In this document: positions 51,043-62,500 of the stretch, piece by piece | Numbering within the stretch: position 1 is the first letter of the stretch | Layout of the letters: every line of letters starts with the position of its first letter | Made by a program: the position numbers and the translations under genes | NCBI GenBank assembly: GCA_013180625.2 | Contig: SNVD02010473.1 | Span: 682,001 to 746,000, forward strand | DNA length: 64,000 nt | DNA from: Boswellia sacra | Lineage: Eukaryota > Streptophyta > Magnoliopsida > Sapindales > Burseraceae | Direction of reading: 5' to 3' | The notes under the pieces: model-generated | What the model was told of the DNA's origin: nothing | Databases searched by the model: none | What the model saw: the letters and a program-made list of their open reading frames with translations, nothing else

Positions 51043-51956
51043 ATCTAAATAAAAAATTACCTATATGTGACTGAAAAACATTCATCTTCATCCATTTATA
51101 GAAACTTCGTTCAATGCTTTTTTCTTTTAACGCCATATATTTTTATCACACTATTCACTTCCTCTCAACTCTCGAGGATATCAAATTACCTTAGGCTTGC
51201 TTTTCATCGGTAGTTTTCCTTCTGTAATTTTTCACCATTTTATGAAGCATTTAAGTATTGATGACTCTCGTATGGCAATATTGAGTTATACTAAGGGAAT
51301 TATAAATATTAATATGGTTTCTTAATTTGAGAAAATTAAATTTATGTTTCGTTAATTTATTGGCCCTTGTATTTTCTTAGCAAATGCAACATTAAATTTA
51401 ACCTCAACATCACATCTTCACTCTCACAGTTTCCTTCCGTTGCTTAGTGCAACATATTTAAAGAATTAACATATCTAACTCGCAGTTCTCAAGTTCCATA
51501 TCGCCAAAGAGGCCAATTTTTCATTCTTTACCAAGAAAATCTACAAATGGATTGATTTTCTAGTTGCCAATCACTTTTGCCTTCAATCACCTTTTCAGGT
51601 GTTCCAAACGACAGCTATATGGAACTGCAAAGGATTGGTACTAGGAGCACAGATAATTGTAACATGGGAATAAAACCCAAGATCAGTTAATTTCAAGTAG
51701 CATTTTGCAAGATTTGAGCCATTTCCAGCCACTAATTGCACACACATCTATCACAATGAACATAGAAATGTAATTCTGCAGTCTGCACCATCTATAATTC
51801 AATTCTGAATTAGACTGAACAACAATAGATCCATTGAGGTCTTTTAAGTACATTGAAATAATAAATATGACTTAAGCTGGCAAAAATAAATAATTGCAAT
51901 TACATGACGGAGCAAAGGGTCAGCACCAAACCTGCCAGAAAGCTAGAAGGGAAAGG
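50503..51956. other. Convergent intergenic region, RING gene to PSRP5 copy 1
   Basis: It contains both 3' UTRs and an (AT)n microsatellite at about 51007-51038. No other gene or element was recognised. Confidence 0.5.
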
Positions 51957-53631
51957 TCAGACATTCTTTAACTTCTTCATCTTGGAAGGTGGCCATCGGC
52001 CCTTCTTCCTCATTTTGCGCTTGCGAAGAAGTCGCTTTCTTCTAAGCCTTATTTTCTTTGCCAATTTCATTCTCATTTTCTGTTCCAGCCTCTCTTGCTC
52101 CTTTGACTCTAACGGAAGTTTGTCAACTGGCACAATCTCTTCCTTGCTACTAGAAGGTGGTTCACCGCCATCTGTTGACGCTGTCCCATCAATGTCAGAA
52201 GATGCTTTAACAATCACAGCACCTCTTTTGCTGGTAATGACGGGCATGAAACTTCGAACCCCATTGGAAGATTTTGGGTGGAGATCAATTGCTTTGAAGT
52301 GTAACCTGGAAACTGAAAACCAAGGAAAGAGTCAGATTACATGCTCAGTTTGAACTCAAGTAAAGAAAGACAAAATGATTTTCAGAACAAAATTCAGATA
52401 ATTTGAGGAGTGTGCCCTCTATGAAAAATTGTACTTTTTGACCTTAACAATAAAATAAGAGAAATAAACAGTGAAAAAAGAGAAGAATGAAATATAAGTA
52501 ACATAACGGAGACTCGAATGACATACCTAAAATTCCTCTCTGGTATGAAATAAAAGCTACAAGCCAAAACACAAGATTTCCAAAGACGACAATCACAGAT
52601 TTCAAGTTGGTTCTTTCATCTAATTGTTAAAGTGAGAAACAACTCACAATATGTCCAAATCCGCACATAATGCAAACTTCCAAAAGAAACTAAACAGAAA
52701 GACCATTACTAAGTTCTAAGTTTAAAATTGTTCTTCTAAAAGACTAAAACCAATCTTCTTTCTCCTTTCTGTCATCTAAACATTGTTTTTGTCTCAATAT
52801 ATATAACAAAGTGGTGAAGGAATTTTCTACACATGGTTGACTCTCAATATGTAATCAACTTCACTGTGAAGTGCACAATCAATAATTGTTATGGTCGATA
52901 ATTAATAATTTGAAGACAATCTTTTGATAAAGATAAAAGTGTTAGTATAATATAACATAACCTAGAGTTCCTATTAATGTATGTAAATGAGAACCTAAGT
53001 TAATTGCTCTTAGAGGAAATACACAGACCAAAAGATGAAAACCAAGAAAAAGATTATATCGAAGAATGGTTATGGGTATGAGATTATTATCTAAACAAGT
53101 AGCAACCAGTGGAAGTTAATAAGCATGGAAAGACAACATAACCTTAACAATGATGGGGTATTTCACAATTATCTACTGGAGCTAAAAGATATAGGTTTGG
53201 AAGATTTGAAGGCATTTTGTTCGCACCAGAGCTACAGTAGAAAACAGCCTCATTAACATTCTAATTCAAAAAGTGTTGTCGAATAAAGTACGGAAATTCT
53301 AAGCCAAATGTTCGTCTTGCCTTCACATATTCACCAATTAATGACAGGGACCCAGAAGACTAACTACAGAGCAGATTGCGAGTTATATAAGAAAACAATG
53401 AAGATTAAGTGTTCGATGAAAATCCAACACTTTGCTAACTCCAACTGGATTTCTTAATCGTTGAAAATTAGTAGGTGTTTAAAATTCAAATGAAGGCAGA
53501 AATCATAAGATAAGATAAGAGTGAGAGAAATTGTTACCTGGGGAAGCAGTGACTGCAAGAGTTGAAGGAGGAGGAGAAGGAGAAGGAGAAGAGAGAGAAG
53601 GGAGAGGATTGAAGCAGACAAGGAGAGCCAT
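51957..53631 (-). CDS. PSRP5: Plastid-specific ribosomal protein 5 of the 50S subunit (PSRP5/cL38), copy 1
   Basis: This is a small component of the chloroplast large ribosomal subunit. Two exons join in frame, 53631-53538 and 52312-51957, giving 149 aa. The N-terminus (M-A-L-L-V-C-F, then Ser/Pro-rich) has the composition of a chloroplast transit peptide. The mature C-terminus is highly basic: K-M-R-M-K-L-A-K-K-I-R-L-R-R-K-R-L and W-P-P-S-K-M-K-K-L-K-N-V at the end, the family hallmark. The intron (1.2 kb) falls within the transit peptide region, so import and mature parts are on different exons. A second gene with the same structure lies 3.6 kb upstream at 57212-57932. Confidence 0.88.
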
Positions 53632-56600
53632 TCTCCAACTCTCTTCTGTTTGAGTGTGTAGTGGATAAGCCTATTGTTGTTTTAAGCTCTTCATTTCCAC
53701 TCTTTGCACTCGCAGAAGCCAATCCAAGCCAACACATATATAAATAAATTATACAAGTAAATTTTTAGATAATTTATTTTTTCATAAAAGGTTGCTAGAA
53801 ACTATCAATTTAAAATTTTTAGGAAAATTTTTACCCATTATTTAATTTACCTGCTGAATTAGAACAGATTAATTAATTAACTTTTACAGATCTGTTACCT
53901 TATTATTATAATAAAATCATAAAAAGGCACTAAAAAAATTTACTTGGATAAAAATCAATTCAATTAAGAATATGTTCGATGTAAAAATACTTAGAATATT
54001 TAGTAAACCATACTTTTAAAACTGTTTTATTGTTCAAAAGTCGTAAAGAGGTATTTTGCAAGTTCAACTTATAGATTCTTGGCATTATAGATAATAGCTA
54101 ACATGGGCATGAGAGTTTTGGTTGGCAAAAATGTCTCAAAATCTAATTGTCAAATACAAAGATCAAAAACAAACATATTTTTTTATAATCATAATGAACT
54201 TAAATTAAATTTTTATATGTAATAGTGAAAATTATAATATTAAAGCAATTAAATAATAATATTATTTATGTAATAATCCTATTATAAAATAGTAATACAT
54301 TAAGATAAATAATAAATGGAACAAAGTCACTTGGTAGGTGACTACACGTGTCTAGCTACAGAGTCGATACAACAATAATGGTATTAACCAAAGATCGCGG
54401 GCACATTGTAAGGTAACACTACAGTTTCATACTATACATCAGAAGATGAAAAGAATTCGATGGCCGAATCTTGTGGTGTCATTTTTGTTAAAACGTCGAC
54501 GAAAATGCTGATGAAATTACTGCAGGCGTATAGAAAGGCCACCACCGCTCACTAGATTCATCACCGCAGTACCAGCGTCGCCAAGTGCCATACCATTGCT
54601 GTCCATTCAATAAAATTTTTAATTAAATTAAATTTTATATTTTATCAATTAATTAATTAATTTTAAAACTTTAATATTTAAGGATATATGTATCGAAATG
54701 ATGATAAAATCTTAATTTTAAAATGCGAGAGGACTAAAAAATTTATCTTTTGTATAAATAACAATTGTAATAAAATTTTCAAAAGTGGCGTAAAACTGAG
54801 ATTTCAAAATTGCAAAGAGGTTATCCTTGGAGATATTTAACACTAATACATACATAACCATATATACACATAAGAACCACACTTCATCATAACATTAATT
54901 TCTAACCATCATAACCATTATATTTACTTAAAAAATAACTTTCAAAATAGTTTGGTTCTAAACACTTGTTATTTTTGGAAATCATGTGACCATATTGAGT
55001 AATATTCCACACCTCATAGGCAGTTTGAAAAAACAGTTCTAATTAGCTCCATGAAAATACCAATTGATAGCCAAATTTCTTACATTAACTCATCACTCAT
55101 TTCAGACGAAAAGTTACAACACCCAGCACCATGAGGGGACCGCAGAGGCAGTCACACACTCCCAGTTACAGGGCCGGTACTCACCGGTACTGTACAGGAC
55201 CTTGTTTCAGATTATTCAACCTGAAATACAAATTACAACAAGTTTTGGAGCAGTTCGACAGCATTTTCCATTTTAAAGCCTACAACAGAAATTAGCCAAT
55301 AAATCTGCAAGAATCAGCGTTAACTACATACAAATTGAAGGTTATAGTAGGAAATATCTCATTGTCAATGTCAGGCCAAAAAATGCAATAACAACTAAGC
55401 TGTTAATTTGCCAATGGTGGCGTCAATATCATCTTCACTATGTCCATCGGCATTCTATCGATTGAGCAAAAGGGAAATTGTGTCATTTCAACTGTATTAA
55501 TGTCATAATGTAGGCTGAAACTTTGGCTGCCAGAAATCTGCACCCATTTTGTCACAAGGGTGAGAGCCAATCAGAAGAACAAGAGTGAGACTATATAAAA
55601 TATCATACGAACACTCATAAAAGTTTCTATGAGCAAAGCATAACTTATATATGTGAAATCTATGAATAAAAAACTTGAGAATATATACAACCCGTTGGTT
55701 TTAGACTGACTTTAACAAGACTATAGTCTTCTACAGAAAATTGATCTGTTTAACATGCAGATGAGATTACCAAAATCCCGAGCTAGAAGAATTAAAGCCA
55801 TGTGATTAATAATCTAGATACATTTTTTGTTTAAAGAAAACCAAAGAAACTACAAAAATCTTAATAAAATGATTTTTGTTGGTGTTTATACAAAAACAGT
55901 TTTTCATATAATCCTTTAAAAGAATACAAGATGATGTCCATGGTCCATGTTTTCATCTCAAAAAACTCCACACAAAATCCAAAAGTTTTAAAAACGATTT
56001 TCATATTCCAAACAAGCACACTAGTTTCTTTACCAAGGCAGAAATGAAACATCTAGGCCGACATGTCAAAGGGAGGGATATGACTAATGCTACTTGCACC
56101 GCACTAACTTTGTTATCCATCAAAAGACGAGGTTTCAAACAAAATGATTTTTAATTGTCTTTAGATTAGTTAAAACAAAAGATGTCAAACTTAATTTCCC
56201 AGTTAAAGGGCAACTACTCATCTAATAAGGTCACTGGCTATCTTTTTAACTTCGAAAAAACACAAGATATATATAAAATTATGAATGCAATTTTGATTGC
56301 AGAATGGAACAAGACCTTCGTCAAATATCTCATAATAAAAAACGATATCTTCATTATTTTAAATTCCGCTACCATAATCAACAATCAAAAATTTTATGTG
56401 GCTAAGTTCCCATAAATAATTTTGGTGAAGTTAACAAACAAAAATAGTAAAATCATATAAAAGACACATTCATATACATGGTTTGTTTTAAGGCTACCTC
56501 CACCAGCGAAAATGAAGGAAAAAATTTGCTAAAAATAGTGAAAATCACATACAACATCCTCGTTTTACAATCTTTTTTGTTTCATTTCCATATGAAAAAT

Positions 56601-57211
56601 CTCAGACACTTCTCTTATTATGGATATGGTACCCAAATACATTGTGTAATCTTATCATTTAATATGTAATCCTCAACTATATCAATTTTCAATCATACAC
56701 CCATTCACTTTATCAAGTTGAATGTGAGCTAGATAGAGAAGAAGCAAATCTTAAATAAATTAGCAACCTTTCAAATAGAACAAGAACCCAACAACAACAT
56801 ATAACTCAGTTGCCCATGTAGACAGGAGCATTCCAAGTTTCTAGAGACCAATATTTATCAACTGTGTGATCTGGAATTATACGCAAGACACAAGGTTTGA
56901 TCCTTACAAGATAACGTAAAGGGGGAACAGCATCCTACAAACCCAACGTACTACAATTGATGTCTTTCAAAAAATTTTAGGACTGTTTAAACAGTCTCTA
57001 AATGCACGCATTAGAGCTATCAAAATAACATTAGAAATACAAACCTATAGCATTTGGCAATTCAACTGGAAAACAAATAAGATAACAACAACAAAACCAT
57101 TGCAGTATCCACTATATGTTAAATAAAATATCGGAACTGGCAAAAAATGAGCTAAACCATATCAAAAGCAAAATAGTGAGAAAAAACCTGCAAGTTAACA
57201 TGTGAATAGAG
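53632..57211. other. Region between the two PSRP5 genes
   Basis: It is mostly AT-rich. A GC-richer segment occurs at 54340-54600. A possible isolated terminal exon is at 55395-55454 (listed separately). No complete gene could be built. Confidence 0.4.
55395..55454 (-). other. Possible isolated terminal exon
   Basis: After an acceptor-like TCGATAG on the minus strand, 19 sense codons (N-A-D-G-H-S-E-D-D-I-D-A-T-I-G-K-L-T-A) run into TAG. The composition looks coding-like, and H-S-E-D-D-I-D resembles C-termini of some aminotransferases. No upstream exon could be connected, so it may be chance, a 3' UTR exon of PSRP5 copy 2, or a gene remnant. Confidence 0.2.
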
Positions 57212-57932
57212 TCAGACATTCTTCAATTTCTTCATCTTTGAAGGCGGCCATTGGCCCCTCTTCCTCATCCTACGCTTGTGGACAAGCTTCTTTCTGCGAA
57301 GGCGTATATTCTTCGAAAGTTTCATCCTCATCTTCTGTTCCAGCTTCAACTGCAGCTTTGAGTCCAATGGCAGTTGGTCAAACGGCAAATCCTCTTCATC
57401 ATCACTTTCAGAGTGGGACTCACCCCCATCAAAATCCCAACCTGATGCCTTGACACTCAATGCACCTCTTTTGTTAGTGATAACAGAAAATCTGTTACAA
57501 GATACTTGATGCGGAGCGATGGGTACCATTTTCAAGCTGGAAACTGAAAACCAGCAAAACCCAGATGAAATTGTCTCTTCTGAAAACCAAACCGGACAAC
57601 CCCACGAAATAAAAAAAATACATACGTACATAAATACATGTATAAGTTACCAAAAGAAACAAGGGCATTGTTAAGTGATTAAACTAAAATCCAGCACAGA
57701 TTTCAAGACCAAAAAAATTTGCAAGACTGTTGAAATGAACCCATTATTTATAGTAGAGTGTAGAAACATAAAGTTGGAGTTTTGGGGTTAAAGGGAAGTG
57801 ATTTGGAGAGGAAAATAGAGAAAGATTCTTACTTGGTGTTAGGGAAGCAGTAGTAATGGGCATGGCCATAGTTGGTGAATATGTAGATGGAGTAGCAGTG
57901 AAAACACAACAGGAAGTGAAGAGGAGCGACAT
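57212..57932 (-). CDS. PSRP5: Plastid-specific ribosomal protein 5 of the 50S subunit (PSRP5/cL38), copy 2
   Basis: This is the tandem paralog of the gene at 51957-53631. Two exons join in frame, 57932-57833 and 57543-57212, giving 143 aa. The transit-peptide-like start (M-S-L-L-F-T-S-C-C, Thr/Ser-rich) is quite different from copy 1. The mature end is nearly the same: K-M-R-M-K-L-S-K-N-I-R-L-R-R-K-K-L and W-P-P-S-K-M-K-K-L-K-N-V. The intron sits at the same phase and place as in copy 1 (acceptor TTTTCAG|TTTCCAG in both) but is only 289 nt. Both copies are intact. The ATG at 57932 starts the transit-peptide-like region; the open frame upstream lacks such character. Confidence 0.88.
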
Positions 57933-59564
57933 CTTCTCTTCTGTACATGAATGATGTACCTGGCGTCGCTTTGCTTTTGGATGCAAAACGCCAAATATAA
58001 TTGATCTCTCTATATCTCCCTCTCTCACTCCCTGTGTCTATCTCAGCCTTAGCCCCTGACGGACTGACACTGACATTTCTCATTCTCTATTTGCTTAAAA
58101 TCCCAACGACCGTGGGCAAGTTTTGTTTTTGTTTTTTGTTTTTTTTGCCTTTAATTACCCTTCATTTCGTTGAAGATTTCAATTAGACTAAAGTGACTCA
58201 ATCAATATTTTGCACTCATCAACCTTTAATCCAACACTCATTATTTATCTCAAGTCAAGTCTGTCTCAGTCTCGGCCCCTTTTTTACCGTTTTGTCTCTT
58301 TAAAAAAAAAAATTCAAACAAAAAGACTCTTTTGCTTACACGTGTCAAAATTGAGAGTTTAGGAAATTAATAAAATTTGTCATGTGGCTTTTAGGTTTGG
58401 GTATCAATTATCAAAGACTAACCATTTGACGTTTCCACCTCAAATTCTAAACGCCTCGCCATTCGACCTTTCCTTCTTAACATCCTCGATCCACTTTGTT
58501 TTTGGTCATCAGTCTCATCACTTTCACCTAGCCACTTCACTCCAAGAATCACTAAGAATCACTGAATAATCAGCGGCACAGGCTAAACCTAGGGTTGCGC
58601 CAATTTTATTTGTAAAGACCCTTTTGAGGAACTCTTTTAAGTATAGGAGTAGAAAAGGCTGTTGTGTCTTTGGTGCATTAAAATAGAAAGATAATCCCAT
58701 TTTATGTTTGTCTACAGATGAGATTGTAAGTGAAATTATGGTATGGTTTCTCTCTTTGGTGTTTCGAGGAATGAAAAAAAAAATCTCTATTTTATAAAAT
58801 AAAATTAAGAACACTTAAGGTAATTTAAAGAATTCGTTCAAGGGTCATCAAATCATATTCACAATCCTTTTGAAATAATTCAACTATTAATATATATAAA
58901 CAAACTTAGTTCGAGCGAGAAGCAGTAAAACCGAGACCAAAAGATTGTCCATACTAAACTTCCTCAGACATCCGCAGCCACTGGCCCACTGGTTCACCAA
59001 AAGTCGAGACATCTTCTCTCTCAAAGCACATTGATCAACCTTTACCTGAGTTTGTAATAGAGAGTGAATAGAAAATCAATGCTCGAATATCATAGAAAGA
59101 GTAGCAAAGCAACACTATTATTGGGTCATCGATTCTTGTCAACCATTAGATTAACATCTAAAAGGAGCATTATACTAATCCAACATTTAACCCAAAAAAA
59201 AAACTGGTAATATTCCCACTCCAGTGATGCAACTAAGTCAACAATATATACCTTATTGTAAGATTTCTTCTGCCTCTCTTCACCACCACTCGAAGTTTGG
59301 CTCCTAAATTATTACTGAATTAGAAACAATGAAGAAGAGCCTCAGAAAGTGGGATATGTAATTTCTGTAACCTGAAAATATTAAAACATCTGAGACTAAA
59401 AGACTTTAAACAAATAGCATCAGAGGAGTGTGCATTTATAATATTTGCAAAGCAATGTAAAACTAGTTCACATATGGAGATCCTGAGCTAAGAGTTCCAT
59501 AATTCGCTAAAATAATATTGATAGCAGCATTTCTAGTGGAATTACGGGATGTTGTATACCTTGA
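57933..59564. other. Intergenic region between ALADIN 3' end and PSRP5 copy 2 (both minus strand)
   Basis: The left part holds the PSRP5 copy 2 promoter and leader. At about 58930-59050 the minus strand has a coding-like, GC-richer stretch that may be a 3' UTR exon of ALADIN. No independent gene was supported. Confidence 0.4.
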
Positions 59565-62500
59565 CTAGGGAAGAATATGAGATCGAAATATGAGAGGGTA
59601 GGTACAGCAAAATCCACTGCTCCAGCACTGCATAATGGAAAAGAGAAAAAACGCATAAACTATCTCTAAAATTAATTGATAAACGTTTTTAAGTGCTGGA
59701 ATTAATATGACGAGATTTAAGATTCAATGCACCCATATCAGAGAGTTCATTGCAAGTTAGCTATTATGCAAGTACAAAAATGTCATTTACACAGCAATGT
59801 GTGCTTGATATGATTGGGAAACGTCAAATAAGTTGTGAAGGCTTACCACAGATAGCAATGGTCCCTGTTTGAACTTGTCATGGAATGAAAAGGCAAGAGG
59901 TTTTGGGTTGTCCCCCGGTCCTCTAATAAAACCACTGATTCATGTCACACAAATTCAAAAATGAATCATTCCGTAAATGCAAAGGTTGCTTTAGTTTAAG
60001 CCGTACAGAGTATACTACATATATATAAAGAGTAGTAGAGCTTAAATACTATTGTCAAATAGTCTTGCGTTCAAATTCCCCGATTCCGTTACTTGAACTG
60101 TAATAATTTGTGTTTCATGTTTATGATTGCATTTTTGGGTGTCTTCGAACCACATGCCTTGCATGAACATGTTAGCACATAAATACCATTATTTAGTCCT
60201 TATCAGGTTAAATTTTTTGGTCAAGTGGTTATTTAATATGAAAAAAAATAATATTTAAAAAAAAAAAAAAAAAACACTTACACTAGTGATACAGAAATCA
60301 GAGGAGTCCTTCTAGCATCATATATGGCAATAAGACCCTTGTAAATATCATCACCCCCTTTATAAGATACAGCTAATCGCTCTCCGGAAGCATCCCAGGC
60401 TATCTTCTCAATTCCCTGACTAAGAATACAAGAAGCAAATTAAAAGTGTCTGGTTAGTGCAATTATGTGGCAATGTATTTGAGAAGTGTTTGTAACACAC
60501 ACACCATACATCTTATAATAATAATATTAGAAACCTATAGTTCACAATTGAGAAAAACCTATTTTAAGTCATCAAAACAACATAGTGCACTCTATGGAAC
60601 TTACCATGAGCATTCGCTTAGGATTTTCTTATATTTAGACCATTTAGTATTGTCTGTATACCAATATTGCGAAGATTTTAATATCATGACAATTCATCCG
60701 GATATCAGTCAAATTGATTCAAAAAGCATAGGATACCGACAAATTGACAACTTATCCGGATATCCCAATGATCATCACATGAGATCTTAACAGTGTGTCC
60801 TGATTTCTTTTTTTTTTTTTTTTTTTTTTTAAACATGTGTTCCTCTCAGAATAAATGACAAATTCAGAGAGCTCATCACAATACAATGACAGCAATATCA
60901 TGGCATTTTTTCTTATTCATAATAAGAAAAATAAAAATTAAACATATAAATAAATAAATAATTGAGAAATTTTAAAATATTGAAACATAAAAGTGAAGTA
61001 GCTCTATCTCTACCTGCCTGTTAAAGTCATTATTTCTGGCAAATCAACAGGTAATAGATGCGCATCTGGAGAGAATCATCAAATAAGTAATTATAGTCAA
61101 AACAAACTTTTTTTTTTTCATAAGAAGTCAAATAAATTGGCAGTTAATGGACTGATGTGTCTTGTAGAGAACTAAAGCAAATATCTTAGAAGAAATCATC
61201 TCCAAAACATGGAAGCTCTAACAGCAGACAAGAATCTATAATAAACTATTAAATATCTATAAAATTGCATTTTATTTCTTCTTGAGAGAGAGATATTGCT
61301 TAAGTATTCTCAATTTACACTGCACAATTCTTTTATGGGTTTGCATTTTCGTCAATATTAGTGTCCACTCACCAACATAAAGAAAGCATAGATCTTTTTG
61401 CTTTCTCAGGCTAGTCATTTTCTGGTGGACTACTTGTCAGTTTATAGACTTCCCTTAATAACAACACAGTACAATAAATAATGTATCATTTTCTAATGTC
61501 TACAAAAATAACATGGTGTATGATCATGAAGCTCACACGAGATGCACTGTGTCTCAATGCCCAACTTTATGACTTTACCTCTAAGAAACATGTGACAGAG
61601 TCTAAGAAGTTTCTTAACCTAAGAACTTTTAAGTAAAGCAAGCATACCCAATGATGGAGGCTTTGATGCGAAGTGTATAGAACCCAATGTTGAAGATCCA
61701 GAGAAAGCAAGCAGTATCATACGCCCATCAGGATCCCATGTTGCTCCCTGAATAAAAATGTGACCGACAGCTACATAGTAAAATTCCTACCTTTGCATAA
61801 AGATAAGCATCCAAGACAATCGTAGTCGAAAAGAGAAAATATGAAGCACAAGATTAAATGGAAAAAATACAATTTACTAATAGATTCTAGATGGCAACAT
61901 TATCTCATCAAGATAAATTGAGAAAACGGTGAAGAATGGTAGAAAATACATGAGCAGCCTCATCACAAGGCAGCCAAATCACATATCAAAGGCTGCAAAA
62001 AAAAGTTATTAAGTCAATCAGAGCACCCTTTGATAGAAGGATCTTCTACTCTTATTTCTGATTAAGCATAAATTGCTTTATCACAACCCATCTTGCCAAA
62101 AGGTAAAATTTTTCATCCACATCGCCCAATATAAACCGCACCAGTTAATGCCATTTATTGACCAGCTGAAATGGACCCAACATGAATATTATGTCGCATG
62201 GTTCAAGAGCAACTCGATTGAGTTTATCAATACATAATAATCTACTTAAAGAAATGTTCATTTGGATTCATGTGGTTATATTCTAGTCAGTAAAGGTGAA
62301 AGTTGAACAAGATTTGATCAAGTGATTTCAAAATTCCAATAAAAAAGATTAAATTGTACATCATTCATAAAAAGTGATAACATTCCTCAAAAAATCAAAA
62401 GAATATAACAAACAGCAATATAACCTCACCAAATAATCTCAATATTTTACAAGTTATGATCATGAACTTAAAAGTCAGTCAGGAGCACTTCAATTTATTT

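Noticed and set aside
57212..57509. Plus-strand Ser-rich frames opposite PSRP5 copy 2
   Set aside because: Antisense shadows of the Lys/Arg/Glu-rich coding strand.
60000..60250. Possible tRNA-like B box (gcgttcaaattcc) in an ALADIN intron
   Set aside because: No matching A box at the right distance and no cloverleaf could be drawn; not called as tRNA or SINE.
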